Shown here in pieces: positions 41,454 through 51,259 of a stretch of 64,000 bases of DNA. The stretch is taken from positions 744,001 through 808,000 of the forward strand of contig NZ_BTGQ01000001.1 in the NCBI RefSeq assembly GCF_036985505.1, given 5' to 3'. The notes beneath the pieces are model-generated. The model saw nothing but the letters and a program-made list of their open reading frames with translations, had not been told where the DNA came from and did not search any database. Position numbers and translations under genes: made by a program. Origin of the DNA: Croceitalea sp947503285 (GTDB lineage Bacteria > Bacteroidota > Bacteroidia > Flavobacteriales > Flavobacteriaceae). The stretch's first letter is position 1. Every line of letters starts with the position of its first letter.

Positions 41454-42938
41454 ATGAAAAAAACAACTCTTTCGTTGGCTGCATTATTTGCAGTGTTTGC
41501 CTTGTATTCGCAATCCCGTAAACTTCCTATTGACACTACGGTAACCACACAACATAGCGTCACCATAAACGGTGCATCCATCAATTATACGGCAACGACC
41601 GGCACACAACCTGTTTGGGACGAAATGGGGGAACCCATTGCATCGTTACATTATACCTATTACACTAGAAACAATGTAAAGGATAGAACAAAGCGGCCCT
41701 TATTGATTTCCTTTAACGGTGGTCCTGGCTCAGGCTCCGTATGGATGCATTTGGCCTACACCGGACCTCGTATACTCAAAATCGATGATGAGGGATATCC
41801 CGTACAGCCTTATGGGGTTAAGGAAAATCCTTTCTCTGTGCTTGACGTTACCGATATCGTCTATGTCAACCCGGCAAATACCGGCTATTCAAGAACCATT
41901 CCTGAAAGTGGTAAGGAAGTAGATCGTGAAAAGTTTTTTGGTATCAACGCCGATATCAAATACCTGGCCGAGTGGTTGAATACTTTTGTGACCCGAAATA
42001 ATAGGTGGCGCTCCCCAAAATATATTGTTGGGGAAAGTTATGGTGGCACCCGTGTTATGGGGCTTTCACTGGCCTTGCAAAACCAACAATGGATGTATTT
42101 GAATGGGGTAATTATGGTCTCACCTGCTGATTATAAATTATACAATACCGGTGGTGCCGTCGAAAATGCCATCAGTCTACCGTATTTTACCGCCGCCGCT
42201 TGGCACCACAAGGCTTTACCACCAGAATTACAACAAAAAGACCTTTTAGAGGTGTTGCCAGAATCTGAAGGTTATGCTGTGAACACCCTGATTCCGGCAT
42301 TGGCCAAAGGAGGATTCATCGGTGAGACGGAAAAGAATACCGTAGCAGAAAAAATGGCGTATTATTCGGGACTTTCAAAAAAGGAAATATTGGATCAAAA
42401 CCTTGTAGTACCCGTTCAATATTTTTGGAAAAACCTTTTAAAAGACCGCGGTTATACCGTAGGCAGGTTAGATTCCCGTTACTTGGGGATCGATCGGCAA
42501 TTGGCCGGTATGCGCCCCGATTATAGTTCGGAACTCACCTCATGGCTCCATAGTTTTACCCCGGCCATCAATTACTATCTACAAGAGGAACTCAACTTCA
42601 AAACGGATATTAAGTACAATATGTTCGGCCCTGTTCGGCCATGGAACAATGATGATGACAATACGAGGGATAACCTTAGGCAGGCAATGGCCCAGAACCC
42701 TTATCTCAATGTTTTGATACAATCAGGCTACTACGACGGTGCTACAACCTATTTTCAGGCCAAATATACCATGTGGCAGGTTGATCCAAGTGGCAGCATG
42801 AAAGACCGATTTGATTTTAAAGGGTACCGTTCGGGCCATATGATGTACCTAAGGCGAGAAGATCTACAAAAAGCCAATGACGACATCCGCGCGTTTATCA
42901 AAAGGACTTCGAATACGGGCAAAAGCGCCAAATACTAA
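41454..42938 (+). CDS. Secreted S10-family serine carboxypeptidase
   Basis: A 494-residue peptidase with a Sec signal (residues 1-18). Characteristic motifs are SFNGGPGSGSVWMHLAYTGP (oxyanion region), VNPANTGYSR, the nucleophile in VGESYGGTRV, an Asp in SGYYDGATTYFQ and a His in YRSGHMMYL. This fits the catalytic triad Ser-Asp-His of the S10 family. It acts in the periplasm or outside. It is followed by two more secreted proteins close together, forming a small operon that may serve peptide or ester breakdown. Confidence 0.9.
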   Translation: MKKTTLSLAALFAVFALYSQSRKLPIDTTVTTQHSVTINGASINYTATTGTQPVWDEMGEPIASLHYTYYTRNNVKDRTKRPLLISFNGGPGSGSVWMHLAYTGPRILKIDDEGYPVQPYGVKENPFSVLDVTDIVYVNPANTGYSRTIPESGKEVDREKFFGINADIKYLAEWLNTFVTRNNRWRSPKYIVGESYGGTRVMGLSLALQNQQWMYLNGVIMVSPADYKLYNTGGAVENAISLPYFTAAAWHHKALPPELQQKDLLEVLPESEGYAVNTLIPALAKGGFIGETEKNTVAEKMAYYSGLSKKEILDQNLVVPVQYFWKNLLKDRGYTVGRLDSRYLGIDRQLAGMRPDYSSELTSWLHSFTPAINYYLQEELNFKTDIKYNMFGPVRPWNNDDDNTRDNLRQAMAQNPYLNVLIQSGYYDGATTYFQAKYTMWQVDPSGSMKDRFDFKGYRSGHMMYLRREDLQKANDDIRAFIKRTSNTGKSAKY

Positions 42939-42948
42939 ATCGTAAAAA

Positions 42949-43539
42949 ATGAAAAGAGCCGTATTCATTGTATTGGGAATTTGTTTGGTTCTACCCAGTT
43001 TTTCACAAGACGTGCCTTCAGCAGCATGGCAAATCAAAACCGCACTGATGGCCGTTCCGCAAGATTATAAAGAAGGGGCAAAAGTATACGGCTATGACAC
43101 ATCGGGCAACTTTGTGACCTTACGGGAAGGAAACAATGATTATATCGCCATAGCATCCGATCCCAAAAAAGAAACTTTCTCCACTGCGGCCTATCATAAA
43201 GACCTCGATGGATTTATGGCGCGGGGGCGTCAACTAAAGCAAGAAGGAAAAGCATTCCAAGAAATCTTTGATATACGCGAACAAGAAGTGAAATCAGGCA
43301 AATTAAAAATGCCTGACAAGACCACCCTTTGTGTTTTTACTGGTGAGGTAAATGCCAAAACCAACGCAATTGAGAACGGATATGTGCGCTATGTATTTTA
43401 TGTTCCCTTTGCTACAGGTGAAAGCACGGGGCTGCCCACAACCCCTACCCCACCTGGCCATGCCTGGTTGATGAATCCGGGTACACACCGCGCCCATATT
43501 ATGATAACACCCCCAAAAAGCGAAAAACTAAAGCAATGA
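42949..43539 (+). CDS. Secreted protein of unknown function, 196 residues
   Basis: A Sec signal (residues 1-20, ending PSFSQ) precedes a soluble domain with ALMAVPQDYKEGAKVYGYD, LREGNNDYIAIASDP and a C-terminal stretch PPGHAWLMNPGTHRAHIMIT with conserved-looking His residues. No known family is recognised. It lies ten bases after the S10 peptidase and overlaps the start of the SGNH hydrolase gene by four bases, so all three are probably made together. Confidence 0.75.
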   Translation: MKRAVFIVLGICLVLPSFSQDVPSAAWQIKTALMAVPQDYKEGAKVYGYDTSGNFVTLREGNNDYIAIASDPKKETFSTAAYHKDLDGFMARGRQLKQEGKAFQEIFDIREQEVKSGKLKMPDKTTLCVFTGEVNAKTNAIENGYVRYVFYVPFATGESTGLPTTPTPPGHAWLMNPGTHRAHIMITPPKSEKLKQ

Positions 43540-44219
43540 CCAAAACCAAAATCATTTTGTTAGTCCTCATATCAATTTTTACGGCTTCACAAAAAATAAA
43601 AGCCCAAGATTGGCCCAACTTGGAAAAGTACAAAAGCGCCAATGAAAAACTAGAGTCGCCAAAAAGCGATGAAAATAGGGTTGTTTTTATGGGTAATTCC
43701 ATCACGGAAAGTTGGCCACAAACATTCTTTCATGGAAAACCGTACGTAAATCGGGGCATTAGCGGACAAACAACACCGCAGATGTTGCTTCGTTTTCGGC
43801 AAGATGTCATCAACCTGCAGCCAAAAGTGGTGCTGATTTTAGCTGGTACCAATGATATTGCCAAAAACACGGGGCCGATTACCCTTGAAGAAATTCGGGA
43901 TAATATTTTGTCTATGGTAGAATTGGCAAGGGCTAATAATATTACCCCTGTAGTTTGTTCCGTTTTACCGGCATACGACTACCCCTGGCGGGAAGAAAAA
44001 TTACAGCCCAATATCAAAATCCCAAAATTGAACGGGATGCTGAAATCCATGGCAGCAAACCAAAAGGTACCTTATTTGGATTATTTTTCTGAAATGGCCG
44101 ACGATAGAAATGGTTTGCCCAAAGAATTGACCACTGATGAGGTACACCTCACCCCAAAAGGGTATGCGATTCTTGGTAAAATGGCGGAAGCCCAAATCGC
44201 CAAGGTTTTAAAAAGATAA
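43536..44219 (+). CDS. Secreted SGNH/GDSL hydrolase
   Basis: A 227-residue esterase-type enzyme with a signal peptide (residues 1-23). The four SGNH blocks are visible: block I VFMGNSITESW (Ser), the Gly in RGISGQTTPQM, block III AGTNDIAKN (Asn), and block V DEVHLTPKGYAIL (Asp, His). Substrates in this superfamily include acetylated sugars and lipids. It overlaps the preceding gene by four bases and lies eight bases before the glycosyltransferase gene. Confidence 0.9.
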   Translation: MTKTKIILLVLISIFTASQKIKAQDWPNLEKYKSANEKLESPKSDENRVVFMGNSITESWPQTFFHGKPYVNRGISGQTTPQMLLRFRQDVINLQPKVVLILAGTNDIAKNTGPITLEEIRDNILSMVELARANNITPVVCSVLPAYDYPWREEKLQPNIKIPKLNGMLKSMAANQKVPYLDYFSEMADDRNGLPKELTTDEVHLTPKGYAILGKMAEAQIAKVLKR

Positions 44220-44226
44220 ACCTGAT

Positions 44227-45222
44227 TTGGTCAGTATTCTTATTCCCTTTAAAAATACGGCACATTTTCTGCCGGAATGCTTAGGTTCTATTTGCGCACA
44301 GTCTTATCAAGATTGGGAGGTCATTGCCATTGATGACCATTCAGACGATGCCAGTCGCCAAGTGGCGGAAGGTTTCGCACAAAAAGACCCTCGGATCAAA
44401 GTGCATGCCAATGAGGGCAGAGGAATTATCCCTGCCTTACGAACTGCATATCGATTGAGCACTGGAAACTATATCACCCGAATGGATTCTGACGATATCA
44501 TGAAACCTCACCGCCTTGAAGTAATGCGAACAGCTCTATTCAAGTTTGGTAAGGGTCATATCGCCGTGGGTCAAGTACGGTATTTTTCAGCTACGGGCAT
44601 TAGTAACGGATACCAACGGTATGAAGCATGGCTCAACGATTTGACCAAAAAAGGGAGCAACTACTCAGAGATTTACAAAGAATGTGTCATACCCTCACCC
44701 TGCTGGCTCATTCATAGAGACGATTTTGAACTATGTAAGGGTTTTGAACCCAATCGCTATCCTGAAGACTATGACCTTACCTTTCGATTTTATGAAAGGG
44801 GGATAAAGGTGATTCCATGCGATGAAGTGCTCCACTTATGGCGCGATTATGACACCCGCACCTCAAGAACCCATGAACATTATGCCCAAAATTATTTTCT
44901 GGATATTAAAATCCACTATTTTCTAAGGCTCGATTACGATAGAAAAAGACCTTTGGTGGTCTGGGGGGCAGGTTTTAAGGGCAAAACCATTGCCAAAGTG
45001 CTCCTAGAGCGCGAAATCCCCTTTTTATGGTTATGTGACAATCCCAAAAAAATCAATAAAAAAATATATGGTAAATGCCTGTATCATTTTTCAGAACTTG
45101 AAAACCTTGATAATCCGCAAAGTATTGTAACCGTGGCCAATGAAGATGCGCAAAAAGACATCAAGGATTACTTTAGAAATCGGAACCAACACCCCATGCA
45201 AGATTTCTATTTCTTTTGCTGA
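44227..45222 (+). CDS. Family 2 glycosyltransferase with C-terminal Rossmann-like domain
   Basis: A 331-residue protein. Residues 1-230 form a GT-A domain: VSILIPFKNTAHFLPECL, WEVIAIDDHSDD, and RMDSDDIMKPHRLEV with the DxD-type metal site. Residues about 235-331 contain VVWGAGFKGKTIAKVL, a glycine-rich nucleotide-binding-like motif, in a separate small domain. The start is TTG at 44227, because an in-frame stop lies at 44209-44211 with no ATG or GTG after it. It comes eight bases after the SGNH gene. Confidence 0.82.
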   Translation: MVSILIPFKNTAHFLPECLGSICAQSYQDWEVIAIDDHSDDASRQVAEGFAQKDPRIKVHANEGRGIIPALRTAYRLSTGNYITRMDSDDIMKPHRLEVMRTALFKFGKGHIAVGQVRYFSATGISNGYQRYEAWLNDLTKKGSNYSEIYKECVIPSPCWLIHRDDFELCKGFEPNRYPEDYDLTFRFYERGIKVIPCDEVLHLWRDYDTRTSRTHEHYAQNYFLDIKIHYFLRLDYDRKRPLVVWGAGFKGKTIAKVLLEREIPFLWLCDNPKKINKKIYGKCLYHFSELENLDNPQSIVTVANEDAQKDIKDYFRNRNQHPMQDFYFFC

Positions 45223-45249
45223 ACTATAAAACAGTACCAACATCCCTTA

Positions 45250-45284
45250 CCCTTGACCCTTGACCCTTGACCCTTGACCCTTGA
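45250..45284. repeat. Heptanucleotide tandem repeat
   Basis: Five perfect copies of CCCTTGA in a row, preceded by a shortened copy (CCCTTA, 45244-45249). It lies 82 bases before the BatA-domain gene, in the region expected to hold its promoter. A repeat unit of seven is not a multiple of three, but the array is non-coding. Confidence 0.9.
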
Positions 45285-45365
45285 ACAAAATTACCATTCC
45301 CTTAACAACAAAAGCTAAAAAGGTCAACCGTTTAAAGCCGTATATTTACAAAATCAATTTGAAGA

Positions 45366-47291
45366 ATGCAGTTTAAACATCCAGAAATTCTTTGGGCCCT
45401 ACTCCTACTGTTGATTCCGATTTTTATCCATCTATTTCAACTACGAAAATTTAAAAAAACACCATTTACCAATGTAGCTATGCTGCAAAAGGTAGTCGCC
45501 GAGTCACGTAAGAGCAACACCCTCAAAAAGTGGTTGTTGTTGTGTACACGATTACTCTTACTGGCTTGTTTAGTGTTGGCCTTTGCGCAACCCTTTTTTG
45601 CCAAGGAAACGGTATTACAAGAAAAAGAAACCGTTATCTATTTAGATGATAGTTTTAGTATGCAGGCCAAAATAGATGGACTCAGTCTTTTGGATAAGGC
45701 CGTTCAAGATTTGATCAAGTCGGTTCCGCAAGAAAGTGACATAAGCCTCTTTACCAACCGAAAGACTTTCAAAAACACCTCCTTCGACGCCATACAAAAT
45801 CAATTGCTGACGTTGAATACCGGCCCAGGTCAGTTGACATACGAAGCCGTTCTGCTCAAGGCCAACAGCTTATTTTCAGATAATACCAATAGTCAAAAAA
45901 ACCTGATTGTGGTTTCTGATTTTCAAGATTCTTTTTTAAAAGAGCGCAGTGTGGATTCCACAAAAAACCTCAAGGTACACCTGGCCCAAATGACCCCTGA
46001 AAATACCACCAATATCGCTATTGATTCTGTGTATTTCGGGGAGGAAAAAGACAACCAAATAGAATTGATCGCGGTACTGAGTGGACTGGCAGAAGATCAA
46101 AATCTACCCATTTCTCTTTTTGATGGCAATACCCTAATTGCGAAGACCGCCGTTGAACCAAAGGGGAAATCAACTTCAGAGGTTTTGTTTTCGTTACCTA
46201 TTGGTAACGAGATCAAGGCAAGACTTGCAATTGAGGATAATAGCTTACGGTACGATAATCAATTTTATTTTACTATCGCGAAAAAAGACCCTATTAAAGT
46301 ACTGGCGATAAATGGGCAAAATGATAACTATCTAACTCGTTTATTCACGCCAGATGAATTCGATTTTCTTTCCTTTTCACTTCAAGAACTCAACTATAGT
46401 AAAATCTCAACGCAGAACCTGGTGGTTCTAAATGGACTTAAATCCGTACCGACCAGCCTTCAAAACATATTGATTTCCTATTACAACGATGGCGGCCATC
46501 TTGTTGTCGTTCCTGGGGTTGACATTGACTTTTCTTCTTACAATACCTTTCTATCGGCATTGGCGGGTATCAAATTCATGGGTAAGACAGCTTCCCAACA
46601 GTCGATTACCCAAATTTCATTTGACCATCCCCTATACAAAAATGTATTTGAAAAAAAAGTCACCAATTTTGATTATCCTGAAGTGCAAACGTCTTTTCAA
46701 ATCGATTACAACGCACCCAGGGCCTTATCTTATGCCAACGGCAGTGGTTTTTTGGTCGGTGATGATCAATTGCATGTGTTTACGGCATCTTTAGCTGGTG
46801 AAAACTCCAATTTTACCGGTTCCCCACTAATCGTTCCCACATTTTATAATCTAGCCCAAAACAGTTTGAAAACTGCACAATTATATCAAAACTTGGGTAC
46901 TAAAACCTCATTGGATATCGCAGTTGATCTTGACCGGGATCATATTATCAAATTACGGAAAGAAGGGAAGGAATATGTGCCGATGCAGCAAAGATTCAAT
47001 GATCGTGTACAACTAAGCTTTTCAGAATACCTTGACGAAGATGGAATTTATGCGGCCCTGAACGGTAGTGATACCGTTCAGCACATTGCATTCAACCATG
47101 CAAGAACGGAGGGTATTTTAAATTATAGGAATACACAGGACTTGAATGCGGAAAAGGTAGGAAGTTCCATTTCTGACTTGTTTCAACAACTTCAAGAAGA
47201 TAATACAATAACCGACTATTGGAAATGGTTTGTTATTTTTGCCTTGCTTTTTGCATTAACGGAAGTATTGCTACAAAAATTTCTTTCATGA
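45366..47291 (+). CDS. BatA-domain membrane protein with vWA-like region
   Basis: A 641-residue protein. The first 80 residues are a BatA/aerotolerance N-terminal region with two membrane helices (WALLLLLIPIFIHLFQL and LLLCTRLLLLACLVLAF). Residues about 90-200 look like a von Willebrand type A fold (ETVIYLDDSFSMQAK, with the DxSxS metal site). The rest is a periplasmic region and a last helix near WKWFVIFALLFALTEVLL. It may assemble envelope proteins. Its end overlaps the next gene by four bases. Confidence 0.85.
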   Translation: MQFKHPEILWALLLLLIPIFIHLFQLRKFKKTPFTNVAMLQKVVAESRKSNTLKKWLLLCTRLLLLACLVLAFAQPFFAKETVLQEKETVIYLDDSFSMQAKIDGLSLLDKAVQDLIKSVPQESDISLFTNRKTFKNTSFDAIQNQLLTLNTGPGQLTYEAVLLKANSLFSDNTNSQKNLIVVSDFQDSFLKERSVDSTKNLKVHLAQMTPENTTNIAIDSVYFGEEKDNQIELIAVLSGLAEDQNLPISLFDGNTLIAKTAVEPKGKSTSEVLFSLPIGNEIKARLAIEDNSLRYDNQFYFTIAKKDPIKVLAINGQNDNYLTRLFTPDEFDFLSFSLQELNYSKISTQNLVVLNGLKSVPTSLQNILISYYNDGGHLVVVPGVDIDFSSYNTFLSALAGIKFMGKTASQQSITQISFDHPLYKNVFEKKVTNFDYPEVQTSFQIDYNAPRALSYANGSGFLVGDDQLHVFTASLAGENSNFTGSPLIVPTFYNLAQNSLKTAQLYQNLGTKTSLDIAVDLDRDHIIKLRKEGKEYVPMQQRFNDRVQLSFSEYLDEDGIYAALNGSDTVQHIAFNHARTEGILNYRNTQDLNAEKVGSSISDLFQQLQEDNTITDYWKWFVIFALLFALTEVLLQKFLS

Positions 47292-48544
47292 ACCTACTTC
47301 TTAAGTCTGCCAAAATATACGCTCCCGCTACTGCTGCACTCCACCATAAGACTAGGGACATATTGATTGCCAATGGTACGATAACCAAAATAGCTGCGAA
47401 AATAGCCTTACCAAAAAACACCACGGAAATAAAACTGGACAATCTCTGTGTCTCTGTGGGTTGGTTTGACAGTAGTGTCAGTTTTGGGGAACCCGGTTAT
47501 GAAGAACGTGAGACCATTGCCAATGGCCTTGAGGTGGCCGGTAAAAGCGGTTTTACCGATGTTTTGCTCAATGCCAATACCAAACCTTTGCCGAATACGG
47601 GGTCTGACATAGTTTTTTTAAAGGAAAGTTCTCGAAGTAGTAGTACGACCCTGCATCCTTTGGGGGCATTGACCCTTGATGGAAAAGGTGATGCACTGGC
47701 TGAGCTGTTCAACATGCACACCATGGGCGCAGTAGCATTCTATGACTATAAACGTGCTATCAACAACAGTAATCTATTAAAAATCGCACTGCTCTATGCA
47801 CAGAATTTTGATGGGCTTGTTTGTTCTTTTCCTGAGGATGTGGCCATAAAGGGCAGAGGAATCGTTAATGAAGGGGAAATATCCACAAAATTAGGTCTCA
47901 AGGGTATTCCGAGTCTTAGCGAAGAACTTCAAATAGCCCGAGACCTTTATATTCTGGAATATACCGGGGGCAAGCTTCACATTCCGACGATTTCAACGGC
48001 AGCGTCGGTCAAGCTCATTGCCAATGCCAAGAAAAAAGGATTGAACGTTACCACCAGTGTCGCCATTCATAATCTGGTACTTTGCGATGAGGAATTGGAA
48101 AGTTTCGACACCAATTTTAAGGTCAAACCCCCACTTCGAACAAAGCGGGATACGATATTCTTGGCCAAAGGGGTACAAAATGGAACGATAGACTTTGTGA
48201 CCTCAGATCACAGACCCATGACCATTGAAGAAAAACGAGTGGAGTTTGACAACGCAGGTTTTGGCACTATAGGTTTAGAAAGTGCTTTTGGCGCCTTGAA
48301 CAATCTCTATGGCGTTGATGGGGCCATTACCTATTTGACAAAAGGCCGGGAACGTTTCGGAATGGATACCCCTAAAATCGAAGAAGGCCAAAAAGCATGC
48401 CTGACACTTTTCGACCCAGAGGTAAAATATGTTTTTGAAGGGAAGGATATCCATTCAAAATCGAAAAACGCCATTTTCTTGGGGAAAGAATTGAAAGGGA
48501 AGGTCTACGGCAGTATCAACAACGGAAAATCCATTTTTAAGTAA
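47288..48544 (+). CDS. Dihydroorotase-like protein, degenerate active site
   Basis: A 418-residue amidohydrolase-fold protein related to dihydroorotase. Family marks are VGWFDSSVSFGEPGYEERE, KLHIPTISTAASV, FDTNFKVKPPLRTKRD, and GTIDFVTSDHRPMT. In active enzymes the first block reads D-x-H-x-H; here the metal-binding His pair is replaced (FDSSVSF). One His remains in LHIP and one in the AIHNL block, where the usual form is PHHL. It is probably a non-catalytic partner. ATG 47288 gives a four-base overlap with the BatA-domain gene; an earlier TTG frame start is rejected. Confidence 0.88.
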   Translation: MNLLLKSAKIYAPATAALHHKTRDILIANGTITKIAAKIALPKNTTEIKLDNLCVSVGWFDSSVSFGEPGYEERETIANGLEVAGKSGFTDVLLNANTKPLPNTGSDIVFLKESSRSSSTTLHPLGALTLDGKGDALAELFNMHTMGAVAFYDYKRAINNSNLLKIALLYAQNFDGLVCSFPEDVAIKGRGIVNEGEISTKLGLKGIPSLSEELQIARDLYILEYTGGKLHIPTISTAASVKLIANAKKKGLNVTTSVAIHNLVLCDEELESFDTNFKVKPPLRTKRDTIFLAKGVQNGTIDFVTSDHRPMTIEEKRVEFDNAGFGTIGLESAFGALNNLYGVDGAITYLTKGRERFGMDTPKIEEGQKACLTLFDPEVKYVFEGKDIHSKSKNAIFLGKELKGKVYGSINNGKSIFK

Positions 48545-48873
48545 TGTCCCCAAAAGAAATCACTGAAGGAAAAAATGCGGCTTTAATCGCCTATTTCACC
48601 ATCGTTGGCAGTTTAATCGCCATGACCATGAACATGGAACCTAAAAATGCATACGCCCGATTTCATATTAGACAGGCATTCGGTATACATCTACTATTCC
48701 ATGCCCTGGCGATTGTGGTATCTTTTACGGGTATTGCCTACGTCTCCCCAATATTGTTTGTAGGGTATCTTATACTCTGGGGATATGGTTTTTCACAGGC
48801 CATAAAGGGAAAAACAAAGCTGCTACCGTATCTAGGGGGGTATTTTCAAAAATGGTTTACTTTTATTCCCTAA
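48544..48873 (+). CDS. DUF4870-like small membrane protein
   Basis: A 109-residue protein with three membrane helices (about residues 13-30, 48-67 and 72-90). FHIRQAFGIHLLFHAL, a loop with Arg and Gln next to a helix, matches the family I remember as DUF4870/Tic20-like. The start shares one base with the stop of the dihydroorotase-like gene (TAATG), so translation is coupled. Function unknown. Confidence 0.75.
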   Translation: MSPKEITEGKNAALIAYFTIVGSLIAMTMNMEPKNAYARFHIRQAFGIHLLFHALAIVVSFTGIAYVSPILFVGYLILWGYGFSQAIKGKTKLLPYLGGYFQKWFTFIP

Positions 48874-48882
48874 ATCACATTA

Positions 48883-49551
48883 ATGGACACTCCCCCACTT
48901 TCAATGACATATCTGGTACGCCCGGCTACACCACAAAAAAAGAACGCACCGGTCTTGATAATGCTGCATGGCTATGGTAGTAATGAAGAAGACCTATTCT
49001 CATTCGCAAGCGAACTACCACAAGAACTATGCGTGCTTTCGGTACGTGCCCCATACGATTTAGACCCTTACGGGCACGCATGGTACGCCATTAATTTTGA
49101 CGCGGAACAAGGGAAATGGAGCGATGACCAACAGGCCATTGCATCGCGCGAAAAAATCGTGGCCTTTATTGAAGGGGCCTGCAAGGCCTTTGATCTTGAT
49201 GAATCAAACATTACCTTACTTGGTTTTAGCCAAGGAACGATACTAAGTTATGCCGTGGCACTATCCTATCCTGAAAAAATCAAGAATGTCATCGCGCTCA
49301 GTGGCTACATCAATGAAGGGATTTTAGATAGCGCTTATGCTTCAAAAGACCATTCTAAGTTAAGTTTTTATATTTCCCATGGGCAAGTCGATCAGGTGAT
49401 TCCAATAGAATGGGCGCAGAAAGCATCGCCTTTTTTAAACCAAATGGGTATCACGCATCAATATGAGGAGTTTCCCGTTGGCCATGGGGTTGCGCCCCAG
49501 AATTTCCACTCGTTTAAAAGTTGGCTCGAAAAACAATTGGCTTTCAGGTAG
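48883..49551 (+). CDS. Phospholipase/carboxylesterase family hydrolase
   Basis: A 222-residue alpha/beta-hydrolase of the short-chain carboxylesterase type. The oxyanion segment LIMLHGYGSNEED, the nucleophile elbow GFSQGTILSY, the Asp in SHGQVDQVIP and the final His in PVGHGVAPQN are all seen. No signal peptide, so it acts in the cytoplasm. It is ten bases after the small membrane protein gene and ends the four-gene cluster. Confidence 0.9.
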   Translation: MDTPPLSMTYLVRPATPQKKNAPVLIMLHGYGSNEEDLFSFASELPQELCVLSVRAPYDLDPYGHAWYAINFDAEQGKWSDDQQAIASREKIVAFIEGACKAFDLDESNITLLGFSQGTILSYAVALSYPEKIKNVIALSGYINEGILDSAYASKDHSKLSFYISHGQVDQVIPIEWAQKASPFLNQMGITHQYEEFPVGHGVAPQNFHSFKSWLEKQLAFR

Positions 49552-49766
49552 CAAGATACTTTCAAAAAAGAATACGCTTTAAAAACGATTCCAGAGGCCA
49601 GCTCATGGTTTTACCCTTGTTTTGCACCTAACTTGTTATGGCTTTTGCATACCTAACACCACAACAGCTGCCGCATCATTGGTTTCATCTGGCACTATTT
49701 CATAAAATTGCGGTATCTTGTAGGTAAGCTTTAGTACCTTACGTAATAACCAAAATTTCCTATTCG

Positions 49767-51239
49767 ATGAAAAAAAGAGACTTCCTGAAAAAGTCAGCTA
49801 TTTTAGCTTCTTCGACAGCTGTAATGCCTTCCATTTTATTGGCGTGTAAAACGGAGGCCAAAAATAATCCCAAACCACCTACCAATACAAAACGCTTACG
49901 CACCGCCCACATTGGTGTGGGCAATATGGGTGCCGAAGATTTAAGGGATATCGCTTCACACCAAAAGGTTGATGTAATGGCATTGTGTGATGTGGATGCC
50001 AATAATTTGGCAGCAGCAAAAAAATTACACCCTAAAGCAAATACCTACACCGATTATCGCGTGATGCTCAACGAAATGGCCCTAGAAATAGATGCCGTTA
50101 TCGTCTCTACCCCGGATCACACCCATGCACCCGCCTCTTTAATGGCCATGAATATGGACAAAGCCGTTTATTGTCAAAAGCCCCTTACGCACTATGTCTC
50201 TGAGGCAAGGGAAATGAAAAAAATAGCAGAAGAGAGAGGATTGGTCACCCAAATGGGGATTCAAGTCCACTCCTTTTATGACTATAAATTGGCAACCCTA
50301 TTGATCCAGTCGGGTATTATCGGTAAGGTACATACCGTACGGGCCTGGTCTCCAAAAAATTGGGGGTATGACGGGGCGGAACCAGTGGGACAAGACCCAG
50401 TACCGGAAACCTTGGACTGGAACCTATGGTTAGGGACTTCTTCTGAACGACCGTACAAAGAAAACGTCTATCATCCCGGTAATTGGAGAAAGTTAATGGA
50501 TTACGGTTGTGGCACCTTGGGCGATATGGGCGTACATATTTTTGATACGCCCTACAATGCCTTGGCGCTAGATGTACCGATGACCATTAAAAATGAATGC
50601 AGGGCACCGAATGGCTTCGGATATCCTGAAAACAATGTGGTAACCTATGAATTTCCGGGTACGGCATATACCGCCGACACCCTAAAATGGGTTTGGTATG
50701 ATGGTCCGGGAGCCCCTCAACTGCATGAAGACCTTAGATTACCAGGGGCAATGGAAAACAGTGGTACGAAAAATCAAGATGACACTGGTGACAAAGATGA
50801 TCTAAAGGATAAGATCTCTTTAGAGACCAAACAAACCGAACAGGGGCAACTGCCTGAACAAGGCGCGATGTTCATCGGTGAAAAGGGGCGCCTGTTATTA
50901 CCGCACTTTATGGAGCTCCCAAAAAAAATAGTGAATGGTGAATATGTGGATATCTCGGCTGAAATCGCGGAAATAGAAAAAATCCACAACATGGGAAAAC
51001 CCATTCGCAATTACGCCTCAGAAGGTCCAAAGCATTACCATCAATTTGTGGACGCCTGTTTGGGAACAGATGAATGTACAGCACCATTTTCGTATGCGTC
51101 ACGCCTGACGGAAACCATTTTATTAGGTGTTATCGCAGGTCGCTTTCCGAATGAGACCCTACATTGGGACAGTGCGAATGCCAAATTCGCCGAAGCGGAA
51201 GCGAACCAATATTTAGGGGGCGATTACAGAACGTTTTGA
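49767..51239 (+). CDS. Exported Gfo/Idh/MocA-family oxidoreductase
   Basis: A 490-residue NAD-dependent oxidoreductase with a signal of the Tat or lipoprotein type (KKRDFLKKSAILASS, then MPSILLACK). The dinucleotide motif HIGVGNMGAEDL and the active-site signature YCQKPLTHYVSEAREMKK follow, then the typical insertion of this long subfamily (NWGYDGAEPVGQDPVP, WNLWLGTS). It is about 110 residues longer than the relative at 40207. It acts on sugars outside the cytoplasm in similar organisms; the true substrate is unknown. The VOC lipoprotein gene follows after 20 bases. Confidence 0.9.
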   Translation: MKKRDFLKKSAILASSTAVMPSILLACKTEAKNNPKPPTNTKRLRTAHIGVGNMGAEDLRDIASHQKVDVMALCDVDANNLAAAKKLHPKANTYTDYRVMLNEMALEIDAVIVSTPDHTHAPASLMAMNMDKAVYCQKPLTHYVSEAREMKKIAEERGLVTQMGIQVHSFYDYKLATLLIQSGIIGKVHTVRAWSPKNWGYDGAEPVGQDPVPETLDWNLWLGTSSERPYKENVYHPGNWRKLMDYGCGTLGDMGVHIFDTPYNALALDVPMTIKNECRAPNGFGYPENNVVTYEFPGTAYTADTLKWVWYDGPGAPQLHEDLRLPGAMENSGTKNQDDTGDKDDLKDKISLETKQTEQGQLPEQGAMFIGEKGRLLLPHFMELPKKIVNGEYVDISAEIAEIEKIHNMGKPIRNYASEGPKHYHQFVDACLGTDECTAPFSYASRLTETILLGVIAGRFPNETLHWDSANAKFAEAEANQYLGGDYRTF

Positions 51240-51259
51240 ATCAACCATCAGTGACCTTT

